From positions 1 to 42,914 of the forward strand of contig JALSJZ010000154.1 in NCBI GenBank assembly GCA_026989135.1: DNA of 42,914 nucleotides, in the 5' to 3' direction. This DNA is from Sedimenticola sp. (GTDB lineage Bacteria > Pseudomonadota > Gammaproteobacteria > Chromatiales > Chromatiaceae). Below the pieces are notes generated by a model, which was not told the DNA's origin, ran no database searches, and saw only the letters and a program-made list of their open reading frames with translations. The first letter of the stretch is position 1. Each line of letters begins with the position of its first letter. This document shows positions 8,419-16,411 of this stretch, piece by piece. The translations under genes and the position numbers were made by a program.

Positions 8419-9036
8419 ATGCGGTTTCCTGATACACGAATATTGATATTTGCCAAGGCACCGGTGCCGGGCTATGTCAAAACCCGGCTGATTCCGGCCT
8501 TGGGTGCAGAGGGTGCGGCACTGCTCTACATGCGCTTGCTGCAACAGAGCGTTGAATTGGTTATGGCCGCCGATCTCTCCCCGGTTCAACTCTGGTCTGC
8601 CCCGGATTCAACCCATGCCTTTTTTCAACAGCTGGCGTCTCAATATGATCTGCGGTTATGTGATCAGTCAGGTGCTGATCTTGGTGAACGTATGTGCGGT
8701 GCTGCCGATCGGGCACTGAAAGAGTCAGATGCCGTGCTGCTGATAGGTGCTGACTGCCCCCTGCTGAGTGCTGCTCATCTGGCTCAGGCCTTGCAGTGGT
8801 TGATGGATGGAGAGGATGCTGTACTGGGGCCGGCAGAGGATGGTGGTTATGTCCTGCTTGGGCTGCGTCAGAACAGTGCCGCGCTGTTTGAAGATATGTC
8901 CTGGGGTGGTGATCAGGTGCTTGAGATAACCCGCAGGCGGCTGGCTGGATTGGGCTGGCACTGGCAGGAGCTGGAGCCGTTGTGGGATATTGACCGGCCC
9001 GTAGATCTTGAACGCTGGCAGCAGCAAAACCGATAG
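8419..9036 (+). CDS. DUF2064 / TIGR04282 glycosyltransferase-like protein
   Basis: This 205-residue protein has a nucleotidyltransferase-like Rossmann fold. The N-terminal ILIFAKAPVPGYVKTRL resembles sugar-nucleotide transferases, and GADCPLL (about 112-118) and GPAEDGGYVLLGL (about 138-150) are the core motifs of the DUF2064/TIGR04282 family, which is regularly encoded with TIGR04283 and ArsS. It starts three bases after the preceding stop, so the three genes from 6734 form one operon. The substrate is not established. The usual first enzyme of the route, the arsenite methyltransferase ArsM, is not in this window. Confidence 0.82.
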   Translation: MRFPDTRILIFAKAPVPGYVKTRLIPALGAEGAALLYMRLLQQSVELVMAADLSPVQLWSAPDSTHAFFQQLASQYDLRLCDQSGADLGERMCGAADRALKESDAVLLIGADCPLLSAAHLAQALQWLMDGEDAVLGPAEDGGYVLLGLRQNSAALFEDMSWGGDQVLEITRRRLAGLGWHWQELEPLWDIDRPVDLERWQQQNR

Positions 9037-9055
9037 AGGTTGTTGGCTCTGTGGG

Positions 9056-9316
9056 CTATTTTTTGAGCGGATGCTCTTCGGGCAGGAGTTTGGATATCCA
9101 GATTGCCAGCTTGTGGCGCATATTGGGTTCATCTATCTGCCCCTTGGCCAGTGGCTGAATCTGCTTGTCATGCACCAGCAGCCGGTAGATATATTCGACC
9201 TTCAGGTGCTGAGAGTCGGTGGGGTCAAATTTTGCTGCCCCACGTTTCTCGGCATAGATCATCCCTACACGCAGTGCCTCTTTTAGAAGCCCTTTTTCAT
9301 TTTTCAGTTTCTTCAT
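9056..9316 (-). CDS. Small conserved protein, probably DUF5062 family
   Basis: An 86-residue, highly charged soluble protein with no signal peptide or membrane segment. The sequence, with KEALRVGMIYAEKRGAAKF, KVEYIYRLLVHDKQIQPLA and a C-terminal HKLAIWISKLLPEEHP, resembles what I remember of the gammaproteobacterial DUF5062 family. That assignment is from memory and no function is known for it. The gene converges on the glycosyltransferase-like gene at 8419-9036, leaving 19 bases, and follows the cytochrome gene by 66 bases on the same strand. No convincing Shine-Dalgarno sequence precedes the ATG. Confidence 0.72.
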   Translation of the reverse strand: MKKLKNEKGLLKEALRVGMIYAEKRGAAKFDPTDSQHLKVEYIYRLLVHDKQIQPLAKGQIDEPNMRHKLAIWISKLLPEEHPLKK

Positions 9317-9382
9317 AATGACGGTTTTTGTGGCAAGGTTGATCTGGCCTTGCAGAAATTGTACACCAAATTACAGGCAAGC

Positions 9383-9841
9383 TTACGGCAGTTGCGTGGG
9401 TTTTGATATTTGTGATGCCCCTCCTGTGGCCCACCGATGGTAGGTCTCATCGGGCCACAGGGATTGAAACCAGGCGATGATGCTGTCAATTTCGGTGGCA
9501 GAGAGGGTGTCATCGAAGGGGGGCATTTTGCCGCCAAAGCGGGCGCCTCCATGGCGTATGCTCAGGCGCAGTTGTGGCAGTGGGTGGTGCCAGGCATGTG
9601 CTGTTCCGTTCAGTGGGGGAGGGGGATAGAGGCCGTTGGTATCTGATTTACGCCAGTCGGGTGTGGCTTCAGCATTTTCCCCATGGCACTTTGCGCAGTG
9701 TTCCGTATAGAGCCGCTTGCCTTGTGTGATCTGATGGGCGCTGTACCAGCGTTTTTCAGCACCTGCTGCCAGTGCGCTATCGACCCGGATGATCGCCAGC
9801 AGGGTGGAGAGAAAAATGAGGGATAAAGCGGTTTTTTGCAT
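9383..9841 (-). CDS. Periplasmic c-type cytochrome, single haem
   Basis: A 152-residue class I cytochrome c. The signal peptide (about 1-25, ending DSALA) directs export. The haem attachment motif CAKCH lies near residues 49-53, and the likely axial methionine is in GGKMPPF near residue 105, followed by the usual C-terminal helix (LSATEIDSIIAWFQSLW). It should carry electrons in the periplasm, but its partners cannot be named from sequence. It is divergent from the polytopic membrane protein gene at 9942, with about 100 bases between the two starts, so the two may share a regulatory region. The C-terminal tail after residue 130 is polar and unremarkable. Confidence 0.88.
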   Translation of the reverse strand: MQKTALSLIFLSTLLAIIRVDSALAAGAEKRWYSAHQITQGKRLYTEHCAKCHGENAEATPDWRKSDTNGLYPPPPLNGTAHAWHHPLPQLRLSIRHGGARFGGKMPPFDDTLSATEIDSIIAWFQSLWPDETYHRWATGGASQISKPTQLP

Positions 9842-9941
9842 GCGATTCTCATCTATTTGGCTCTTTGATAAGATGCCTGGGTTACAGTAGTTGGGTCTCT
9901 GGATTCCATTACGTTATAACAGATTGGCATTTTTATATCAG

Positions 9942-11291
9942 ATGAAGCAATCCCAACTGGTTCTCTCCCAGACGCCACCTTTCGCTGTCCCGTTACGTTT
10001 TTTTATGACGGCACCGCTGTTTGGGGTGGTGGCCGCACTGTTGCTGGTTTTTTTGGATGAGAGCCACTTCAGCAGCCGCTGGTCAGCAGGCGTGCTGGCC
10101 TATACCCATCTTCTGGTATTGGGTTATCTGGCGATGGTGATGCAGGCGGCGCTGTTGCAGGTTGTCTCGGTATTGCTGGGTGGGCAGCCGCGCCAGATTG
10201 GGTGGGTCGCTCTGGTTATGCACCTCACCCTGGCGGCTGGCACCTTGCTGCTGGCGGCCGGGTTTATAACCGGTCTGCCGCATCTCATGCATACGGCGGT
10301 GCTGCTGCTGGTGATCTCTTTTGTGCTGTTTATCGGTGCTGTTGTTTCGGGGCTGCTCAGGAGTAGCGCCCAGCGCGGCACAGGGTTTGCGATTGGCCTG
10401 GCCTTGGCGAGTTTGATTATCACTGTGGGGTTGGGTGCCTGGCTGGCTATCGGGCACAGTGTGCAGGGTGTGGCGCTTGCCCGGCATCTGACGGGTATCC
10501 ATCTGGTCTGGGGTCTGGTGGGGTGGGGCGGTGTCCTGCTGATCACTGTGGCCTATGCTGTGGTGCCGATGTTTCAGCTGACACAGGTCTATCCCCCGGT
10601 GTTGGTTCGTTATCTGACGGTGGTGGTTATTGCGGGTCTGGTTGTCTGGGCCGGCGGTGCTATTTTGAGGTTGCCGGTGCTCTCTTTGGCCGGAGCGCTG
10701 GTCGTTGCAGCAGGCTTGGCGCTGTTTGCACTGGTCACCCTTTGGTTGCAGCATAGACGCAAGAGAAAACCGGCGTCAGAGGTGACACTCTGGTTTTGGC
10801 ACTGTGCCATGCTGAGCCTGCTGGCCGCAGTTGTGCTCTGGATTGCGGCATTGATCTTTCCGGCGCTGAAGCAAAACCCCATCTATCCGCTGTTGCTGGG
10901 GCTGTTGATGATACAGGGGTTTTTGATCTCGGCAGTCAATGGCATGCTGTATAAGATCATGCCCTTCCTTACCTGGCTGCACCTCAGCATCAAGGTGACT
11001 GAACATGGACTCAGCCGGCGTCTGATTCCGAATATCAAAAAGTTGCTCCCGGATGATCGAGCGGTTATCCAGTTCTGGCTGCATCTTTTGATGCTGCTGT
11101 TGATGGTTGCGGTGTTGTGGCGGCCAGCCTGGTTCCTTATTCCGACAGGTGTTGTGTTTGCGGCTTCCAACCTGCTGTTGTGGCTGAATCTGATGAGTGT
11201 GCTTGGGATCTATAAAAAAACCTGGGGCAGGATCACGGAAGCTGCAGCGGAAAAAAGAGCGGAAGAATCAGCGACAGCGTCACCCACATGA
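9942..11291 (+). CDS. Polytopic membrane protein of unknown function
   Basis: A 449-residue inner membrane protein with about twelve hydrophobic segments over nearly its whole length and a short basic and acidic C-terminal tail. Some segments carry histidines inside or at the edge of the membrane (YTHLLVLGYLAMVMQAALLQ, GIHLVWGLVGWGG, FLTWLHLS). This recalls haem-binding membrane proteins such as NnrS or a degenerate haem-copper oxidase subunit I. I cannot assign it to either family, so this is only a lead. The neighbouring divergent cytochrome c gene fits a redox role. I prefer the ATG at 9942 (MKQSQLVLSQ) to an upstream in-frame start at 9891. The last 59 bases overlap the 3' end of the convergent permease gene. 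Confidence 0.75.
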   Translation: MKQSQLVLSQTPPFAVPLRFFMTAPLFGVVAALLLVFLDESHFSSRWSAGVLAYTHLLVLGYLAMVMQAALLQVVSVLLGGQPRQIGWVALVMHLTLAAGTLLLAAGFITGLPHLMHTAVLLLVISFVLFIGAVVSGLLRSSAQRGTGFAIGLALASLIITVGLGAWLAIGHSVQGVALARHLTGIHLVWGLVGWGGVLLITVAYAVVPMFQLTQVYPPVLVRYLTVVVIAGLVVWAGGAILRLPVLSLAGALVVAAGLALFALVTLWLQHRRKRKPASEVTLWFWHCAMLSLLAAVVLWIAALIFPALKQNPIYPLLLGLLMIQGFLISAVNGMLYKIMPFLTWLHLSIKVTEHGLSRRLIPNIKKLLPDDRAVIQFWLHLLMLLLMVAVLWRPAWFLIPTGVVFAASNLLLWLNLMSVLGIYKKTWGRITEAAAEKRAEESATASPT

Positions 11292-13074
11292 TCAGCATAA
11301 GCGGTACGCCAACGCGCAGGAAATCGGTGAATTTATAGCCGCCTGCACTGAAGATCAGCAGGTTGGTTTTGTAGGCCATGGGTGTGGCGTAGCTCATGTT
11401 GGCACCAAACAGTACGGCCAACACAAAGGCTTCGGGTGAGAGCCCAAGCTCCTGTGCAATGCTGATGGCGATGGGGGTGCCGATCACTGCGGCGGCATTG
11501 TTGGATACGATGTTGGTGAGGATGGCCATCAGCAGCATCAGGCCGCTCATGATCATTGCAGGTGGCCAGTCGGCAACCAGTGAGACATAGCCCAGAGCCA
11601 GAAACTCGGCACCACCGGTTCGGGTCAGCGCAAGGCCGAGTGCCAGGCTGACGGCAACGATCAATATGATTGGGGTGCTGAGCGCATCGGCGGCGTCATT
11701 CCAGCTTAGACATTTTGTCACCAGCATCAGCCCCATCCCAGCCAGTGCGGTGACGGTGATCGGGGCAATGCCAAAGGCTGCCAACCCAACGACCAGTAAC
11801 ATGATGGAGAGTGCCAGTGGAGCCTTGTCGGTATGTGGCAGATCGACTGTGGCGTCGAGTACCAGAACATCACCACGGTTTTTGATGGTTTTAAGGCTCT
11901 CGGCAGCCCCCTGTGCAAGCAGTACATCCCCCAGCTGAAGCTCTGTGTCACTGATGTCCCGGCCCCGCAGTGAGACGCCGCTGGGCCGGTTCAGACCCAA
12001 GATGACCAGGCCGTAGCGTTCGGCGAAGCGGGCGCGCCTGAGTGTCTTGTGATAGAGGGGGGAGTGCTCTGTGACTACAATTTCAGCCAGCTGCTGCCCT
12101 TCGGCCGAGAGTGGGTTTTCTTCGCTGATGGGGGTCTCGATATTTGAGACATTGTAGAGTTTTGCACCCAGCAGGTGCTCGTAATCCTTCAGGTTTTCCG
12201 GGGTGTCGCTCACCAGCAGGCGATCGCCTTCGCGGATTACTGCGGTTGGCAGCCGGCTTACCTGCAATCCTTCGCCCCGGTAGATGGCCTCGACCTTCAT
12301 CTCCCGATTGGTCTTTATCAGGATGTCGGTCAATGTCTTTCCATTGGCGAAGCTCTCTTCATCGATGTGCAGCAGCGCCTCAAAGATGCGTGGAGAGGTG
12401 TCGGCCAGCAGCGGTTTCCGTTCGGGCAGCAGGCGGGGCGCAATAAGCCACAGGTAGATGATGGCGATGCTGGCGGCGATGGCGGCGGGCATGACAAAGT
12501 CAAACATGCCGAACTGTTTGAGCCCGAGATCTGCTGCAATGGCAACGACCAGCAGGTTGGTTGAGGTGCCAATGGGGGTGCCCATGCCACCCACCAGTGT
12601 GGCGAACCCCATTGGCATCAGAATGCCTGAGGCCGGTTGTTTGCTGCGCAGTGATGCGCTGATCAGTATCGGCAGTAGCATCACGACGATGGGGGTGTTG
12701 TTGAGAAAGCCGCTTAGCACCGCTGCAATGAACAGTGTCAGCAGCAGTGAAAGCATGGGGGAGGCGATCCATACTCGAGAGAGGAGTGAGGCCAGTGGGC
12801 GCAGTGCGCCTGTGGTCTCCAACCCGCGGCTGAGGATCATCAGCGAGCAGATGACGACCAGCGCCTCGTGGCCAAATCCGAGGAAAAGCTCTTCCGGGCG
12901 AAGTTCAACCCCGTTGCGCTGATAGGGGAATACCTCAAACCCAACGACCAGTGCGATTAAAACCAGCAGGGAGGAGGTTTCAAGTGGGATGCGGTCGCGG
13001 GTAAAAAGAAACAGTGCAACGCCAATCAATACAAGAACAGCATAGGTGTGGACATCTGGTATTGATAAAGGCAT
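11233..13074 (-). CDS. SLC13-family permease with two RCK_C (TrkA-C) domains
   Basis: A 613-residue inner membrane transporter of the SLC13/DASS or ion transporter superfamily. N-terminal transmembrane segments (about 1-200, with the re-entrant type sequence LNNTPIVVMLLP and GTPIGTSTNLL) are followed by a cytoplasmic insert (about 210-395) with two TrkA-C type regulatory domains. A second membrane half (about 405-610) holds SNNAAAVIGTPIAISIA. This layout is common for proteins annotated as sulfate, sodium/dicarboxylate or anion transporters; the substrate cannot be told from sequence. The ATG at 13074 is well placed. Its 3' end overlaps the convergent membrane protein gene by 59 bases. Confidence 0.88.
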   Translation of the reverse strand: MPLSIPDVHTYAVLVLIGVALFLFTRDRIPLETSSLLVLIALVVGFEVFPYQRNGVELRPEELFLGFGHEALVVICSLMILSRGLETTGALRPLASLLSRVWIASPMLSLLLTLFIAAVLSGFLNNTPIVVMLLPILISASLRSKQPASGILMPMGFATLVGGMGTPIGTSTNLLVVAIAADLGLKQFGMFDFVMPAAIAASIAIIYLWLIAPRLLPERKPLLADTSPRIFEALLHIDEESFANGKTLTDILIKTNREMKVEAIYRGEGLQVSRLPTAVIREGDRLLVSDTPENLKDYEHLLGAKLYNVSNIETPISEENPLSAEGQQLAEIVVTEHSPLYHKTLRRARFAERYGLVILGLNRPSGVSLRGRDISDTELQLGDVLLAQGAAESLKTIKNRGDVLVLDATVDLPHTDKAPLALSIMLLVVGLAAFGIAPITVTALAGMGLMLVTKCLSWNDAADALSTPIILIVAVSLALGLALTRTGGAEFLALGYVSLVADWPPAMIMSGLMLLMAILTNIVSNNAAAVIGTPIAISIAQELGLSPEAFVLAVLFGANMSYATPMAYKTNLLIFSAGGYKFTDFLRVGVPLMLIMWVTLSLILPLFFPLQLP

Positions 13075-13232
13075 TGGTGGCTGGCGTACCCATGTGAGAT
13101 TTTTTTAGAGGCTGCTCTCTTTGCATTATTAAATCAATTCAGTGAATGGATCAAATATTGCTCATGCCCAAGGTGTCGTCATCTATCTGGATTTCTTTAT
13201 GCTTTTATCGCCAGGGATGACCTGAAAAAGAG

Positions 13233-13261
13233 TTGATAGTTTGCTGGATCTTCACTATTCT
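13233..13261 (+). promoter_or_regulatory. Candidate sigma-70 promoter of lexA
   Basis: TTGATA (13233-13238) and TATTCT (13256-13261) are 17 bases apart; the overlapping TACAAT at 13261-13266 is an alternative -10. Transcription would start close to 13268, on top of the GAAC-N7-GAAC repeat, which is a sensible place for autorepression. No CTGT-N8-ACAG box of the E. coli type is visible between 13075 and 13283. Confidence 0.4.
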
Positions 13262-13268
13262 ACAATGA

Positions 13269-13283
13269 GAACCCAAGGAGAAC
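13269..13283 (+). promoter_or_regulatory. Putative LexA box (GAAC-N7-GAAC) at lexA
   Basis: GAAC at 13269-13272 and at 13280-13283 are separated by seven bases around the AAGGAG ribosome binding site. The same arrangement stands in front of intI (5462-5476). Direct repeats of this spacing are the known LexA operator type in alphaproteobacteria. Function is inferred from position, the second copy and the repressor's recognition helix. Confidence 0.55.
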
Positions 13284-13883
13284 ATGGTGCTTACCCCGCG
13301 TCAACTTCAAACCCTCAACTTTATTCGGCACTTTATGACTGCCCACCAGCATGCCCCCAGTCTAACCGAGATTGCGCATGGCATTGGTATTCGCTCCAAG
13401 GGTGTGGCGCACCGTTATGTGCAGGCGCTGGCGGGCGCGGGTTATCTTACCTTGCATCCGGGGCGGCAGCGGGGGATTGAGCTGGTGCAGGAGGATCGGG
13501 ACGATATGTTGAGCATGCCGCTGCTGGGGTACATTGCAGCAGGCCAGCCGATTGAGGCCATTCCGGGTCAGGATGTGCTGAACCTGGGTGAGTTGCTGGG
13601 GGCAGACCGCTATGCGCTTCGGGTAAAGGGTGACTCGATGATTGAGGCGGGCATTCAGGATGGGGATACGGTCATTATCGAACACCGGATGCGTGCAGAT
13701 GATGGAGAGATTGTGGTGGCGCTGGTTGATGGTGAAGAGGCGACACTCAAGCGCCTGAAAAACCGGCAGGATGGCTGTGTTGAGCTTATTGCAGAAAACC
13801 CTGAGATGCTGCCGCTGTGCTATGCCGCTGAGCGGGTAGTGGTGCAGGGTGTGGTGGTTGGTCTGTTACGCCGTTACCCGTGA
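13284..13883 (+). CDS. lexA: SOS repressor LexA with atypical recognition helix
   Basis: LexA represses DNA-damage genes and cleaves itself when RecA filaments form. The 199-residue product has an N-terminal winged helix (about 1-68), the Ala-Gly cleavage site in YIAAGQP (near 88-90), the catalytic Ser in GDSMIEAG (near 118) and the catalytic Lys in EATLKRL (near 155), so it should be active in cleavage. The recognition helix region reads RSKGVAHRYVQAL. In E. coli it is RSPNAAEEHLKAL; alphaproteobacterial LexA has SKSGIHRL at this place, which is closer. AAGGAG is only three bases from the ATG at 13284 but six from a GTG at 13287, so translation may start at the GTG. The gene stands alone, with no sulA, imuA/B or dnaE2 beside it. 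Confidence 0.93.
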   Translation: MVLTPRQLQTLNFIRHFMTAHQHAPSLTEIAHGIGIRSKGVAHRYVQALAGAGYLTLHPGRQRGIELVQEDRDDMLSMPLLGYIAAGQPIEAIPGQDVLNLGELLGADRYALRVKGDSMIEAGIQDGDTVIIEHRMRADDGEIVVALVDGEEATLKRLKNRQDGCVELIAENPEMLPLCYAAERVVVQGVVVGLLRRYP

Positions 13884-13891
13884 CCATTTCA

Positions 13892-14311
13892 TTAGCCTGT
13901 CTCTTTTATCCCATGCAGCATCACGATCAGATTGGCTTCATTGCTTCCTAGTCCTAACTCCTCTATCAGGCGTGGAGCCGTTGCGCCATGACGAACCATC
14001 TGTATGGCGTCACCGTATGAGCAATCATTCTGCTCCTGGTTTTCGATATGATCCTGGCGTATCTGTAATGCCCTATGGTGCTGTTCTAGCTGGTTAAGCC
14101 GCCTATTGACGCCAACGGTGCCAGCACAGAGCGCAGAGAGATTCGATGTGAGTGTATCGATCTGTGCCTGAGCCTGGGCAAGCTGAATGCTTTTTTTTCG
14201 CAGCTGGGAGATCAATACCCACAGCAGGCAGCCAATGGCGGCCAGGCTCGCTATGCCGATGCCAGCCCAGGCACTGCCCCAGGTTATATCTATTGTATCA
14301 AGCATAATCAT
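13892..14311 (-). CDS. DUF2802 membrane-anchored coiled-coil protein
   Basis: A 139-residue protein with one N-terminal membrane segment (about 13-35), a coiled coil rich in Gln, Leu and Arg (about 38-95) and a small C-terminal domain (QMVRHGATAPRLIEELGL...EANLIVMLHG). This is the DUF2802 pattern. The gene closes the motility operon in Pseudomonas, directly after cheW, and it does so here, 55 bases after cheW. The function is unknown; a role at the polar chemosensory array or flagellum is inferred only from the conserved position. Its stop is eight bases from the convergent lexA stop. Two ATGs (14311 and 14305) are possible starts. Confidence 0.85.
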   Translation of the reverse strand: MIMLDTIDITWGSAWAGIGIASLAAIGCLLWVLISQLRKKSIQLAQAQAQIDTLTSNLSALCAGTVGVNRRLNQLEQHHRALQIRQDHIENQEQNDCSYGDAIQMVRHGATAPRLIEELGLGSNEANLIVMLHGIKETG

Positions 14312-14366
14312 CTACCCTTGGGAAGCTAAGTTATTACCTTGACGGAGTGCTGGCATGCGATAGTGG

Positions 14367-14849
14367 TTAGAACATGCCAACTTCTGCCCACTCTTCGTCC
14401 GTCAGCAGTCTGTTTAGATCCACGACAATCAGTAGATTTTCATCTCTTGTGGCTACGCCCTGGATATAGCGTGAGCTCTCTTCGTTTCCAACATTTGGCG
14501 CGCTGTCGATCTCTGAGGAGCGCAGCTCCACCACCTCGGCAACGCTGTCTACCAGAATGCCGACAACCTGTTTGTCTGACTCTATGATGACGATGCGGCT
14601 GGAATCTTCAATCTCTGCCGTGGAGAGCCCGAAGCGGGTTCTTGTATCGATCACGGTAACCACATTGCCACGCAGGTTGATTATTCCAAGCACATACATC
14701 GGTGCCCCCGGAACGGGTGCAATCTCCGAAACACGCAGCACCTCCTGTACTTGCATCACATTGATGCCGTAGGATTCATCCTGAAGCCTAAAGGTAACCA
14801 GTTGTATTACCGGGTCATTCGCATAACTCTCGGCTACGGCATCTGTCAT
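14367..14849 (-). CDS. cheW: Chemotaxis coupling protein CheW
   Basis: CheW links chemoreceptors to the kinase CheA in the signalling array. The 160 residues form a single CheW domain with the conserved LQEVLRVSEIAPVPGAP and NLRGNVVTVIDTR stretches (about 40-85) and the C-terminal LLIVVDLNRLLTDEEW. A GAGGTGAG ribosome binding site lies just before the ATG at 14849. It is 75 bases downstream of parP in the minus-strand motility operon. The family is unmistakable, and its place after parP matches the polar-flagellum operon of Pseudomonas and Vibrio. Confidence 0.96.
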   Translation of the reverse strand: MTDAVAESYANDPVIQLVTFRLQDESYGINVMQVQEVLRVSEIAPVPGAPMYVLGIINLRGNVVTVIDTRTRFGLSTAEIEDSSRIVIIESDKQVVGILVDSVAEVVELRSSEIDSAPNVGNEESSRYIQGVATRDENLLIVVDLNRLLTDEEWAEVGMF

Positions 14850-14924
14850 GTCTCACCTCAATGTTCTTATCATCTGACTGTCAAAAACCGGACGCGCGTA
14901 GCGTACGGCATTTATTCTCATGCA

Positions 14925-15614
14925 TCATTCATGCCTGTTTTTGGCATGGTTTCTGGTTTTGCCGGGCTGGATCATCTTTAGCAACACATCCAGATCAATG
15001 ATGATGCAGAGCTGATCGGGTAATGTGCCTGCCATCCAGGCGCGATTTTTATGCCGACAGGACCAGTGGACATCATCAGGCTCCACCATAACCGGGCTGA
15101 GCAGCTTGTCGCACATCAGCCCCCACTCCCCATCGCCAATGATCAGCACGTGATTGGGGGAGACGGTCTGCTCTTTTGCCGGCGACAGCTTGCCCGGCAT
15201 AACCAGCCTTGCGACATCAATGACCCCCACCTTGTGCCCGCGATGTGCCAATATGCCCCGGTGCCACTCTGGCTGCCCCAGAAGATGGGTTGTGCCTGAC
15301 TTCTGCTTCCCCGCAATGCTGTTTAACTCGCTTAACGGTACCGCTAAGTGTAGCCCATTGATCTCAAACAACAGGCATTGAAATCGCCCTTTTGCCCAGT
15401 GCGGAATCACCGGCTGCGGCGGCTCTTCAGCATCCAGATCCACTGCCGGTGAAGGTATTGGTGCAGCAGTCGGTTCCACCTTTGGGGCGGCCAGTGTCTC
15501 ATTAACCGGCTCTCGGTACTCCTCTACTTCACTTAGAAGCGTCTGCAAATACTCTGCGACCAGCTGATCTGGCTCGCTGAGTTGCAGTGGTTGCTCTTCC
15601 TGTTTGGTTTTCAT
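14925..15614 (-). CDS. parP: ParP-like protein with CheW-type domain
   Basis: The 229 residues begin with an acidic and proline-rich N-terminal half (about 1-90) and end in a CheW-like domain (about 95-215, with FQCLLFEINGLHLAVPLSEL and HRGHKVGVIDVARL). In Vibrio, ParP uses this domain to hold CheA in the array and its N-terminal part to bind ParC, placing arrays at the old cell pole. The gene overlaps parC by four bases (ATGA), which fits a joint role. The assignment rests on the domain order and on the invariable parC-parP-cheW context; the N-terminal half is poorly conserved in general. Confidence 0.88.
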   Translation of the reverse strand: MKTKQEEQPLQLSEPDQLVAEYLQTLLSEVEEYREPVNETLAAPKVEPTAAPIPSPAVDLDAEEPPQPVIPHWAKGRFQCLLFEINGLHLAVPLSELNSIAGKQKSGTTHLLGQPEWHRGILAHRGHKVGVIDVARLVMPGKLSPAKEQTVSPNHVLIIGDGEWGLMCDKLLSPVMVEPDDVHWSCRHKNRAWMAGTLPDQLCIIIDLDVLLKMIQPGKTRNHAKNRHE

Positions 15615-16411
15615 CCGCTGACCCCGGCTCTGGAGTGAGGCTGATCCATCTGCTGTAGGGTCTCTAACAGAGCAGCATAGGCCAAAAGGCCTCTGGCACG
15701 CGGGTCAAATGCAGCGGGTGGTATGCCGGCGCGGCTTGCTTCGCGAAACTTGGTGTCTATTGGAATGACACCTTCCCACAGCTCGTTTGGCCAGTTTTCA
15801 CGCAGTGTCCTAAGGCTTGAAATGGAGGCTCTTGTGCGCTTGTCAAACAGTGTCGGGACAATGATATAAGAGAAGTCTGTCTTGCGTGCCTTCAGCACCA
15901 TTTTTAGTGTATTGAGCATCCGCTCCAGACCCTTGAGTGCAAGAAATTCGGTCTGCACGGGGATGATCAGACGCTCGCACGCTGCCAGTGCATTGATCAT
16001 GAGCACGCCCAGCATGGGTGGGCAGTCAATCAATACATAATCATAGCGATCGGAGAGCTTGTTCAGTGCATTCTTGAGTATCAACCCCATCCCTTCCAGC
16101 CGGCCTGCCTGGCGGTCAAGTGTTGCCAGTGCCACCGATGCCGGCAGCAGCTCCAAACCCTCTGTCCCGGTCTCACAGATAATGGATGCCGGGTCGATAG
16201 GGCGTCGCTCTGCCACCGCCTGAAACAGGGAGTAGGCGCTCTCTTCAAGCATGTCAGGGTCGTATCTGAAATAGCTGGTCAGTGAGCCGTGCGGGTCAAT
16301 ATCCACCAGCAGGGTTCTGAAACCCCATGCCGCAAGCAGACCGCCCAGGCTGACGGCGGTTGTCGTCTTTCCTACTCCCCCTTTTTGATTGGCGATGGTC
16401 CAGACTTTCAC
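15611..16411 (-). CDS. parC: ParA-family ATPase ParC, polar chemotaxis positioning
   Basis: A 266-residue ParA/MinD-type ATPase. The deviant Walker A ANQKGGVGKTTTAVSL is at the very N-terminus (about 7-20), followed by LLVDIDPHGSLTSYF and the Walker B-like YVLIDCPPMLGVLMINAL. It has no helix-turn-helix extension, as expected for the ParC/Soj-like proteins of motility operons rather than plasmid ParA. In Vibrio this protein recruits chemosensory arrays to the pole. The start is a GTG (16409-16411) that overlaps the motD stop; GAGGT lies a few bases before it. It overlaps parP at its 3' end, giving a translationally coupled motD-parC-parP set. Confidence 0.92.
   Translation of the reverse strand: MKVWTIANQKGGVGKTTTAVSLGGLLAAWGFRTLLVDIDPHGSLTSYFRYDPDMLEESAYSLFQAVAERRPIDPASIICETGTEGLELLPASVALATLDRQAGRLEGMGLILKNALNKLSDRYDYVLIDCPPMLGVLMINALAACERLIIPVQTEFLALKGLERMLNTLKMVLKARKTDFSYIIVPTLFDKRTRASISSLRTLRENWPNELWEGVIPIDTKFREASRAGIPPAAFDPRARGLLAYAALLETLQQMDQPHSRAGVSG

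Noticed and set aside
13075-13283. Search for an E. coli type LexA box (CTGT-N8-ACAG) upstream of lexA
   Set aside because: None found by eye; this negative result supports the alternative GAAC-N7-GAAC operator but is not proof.
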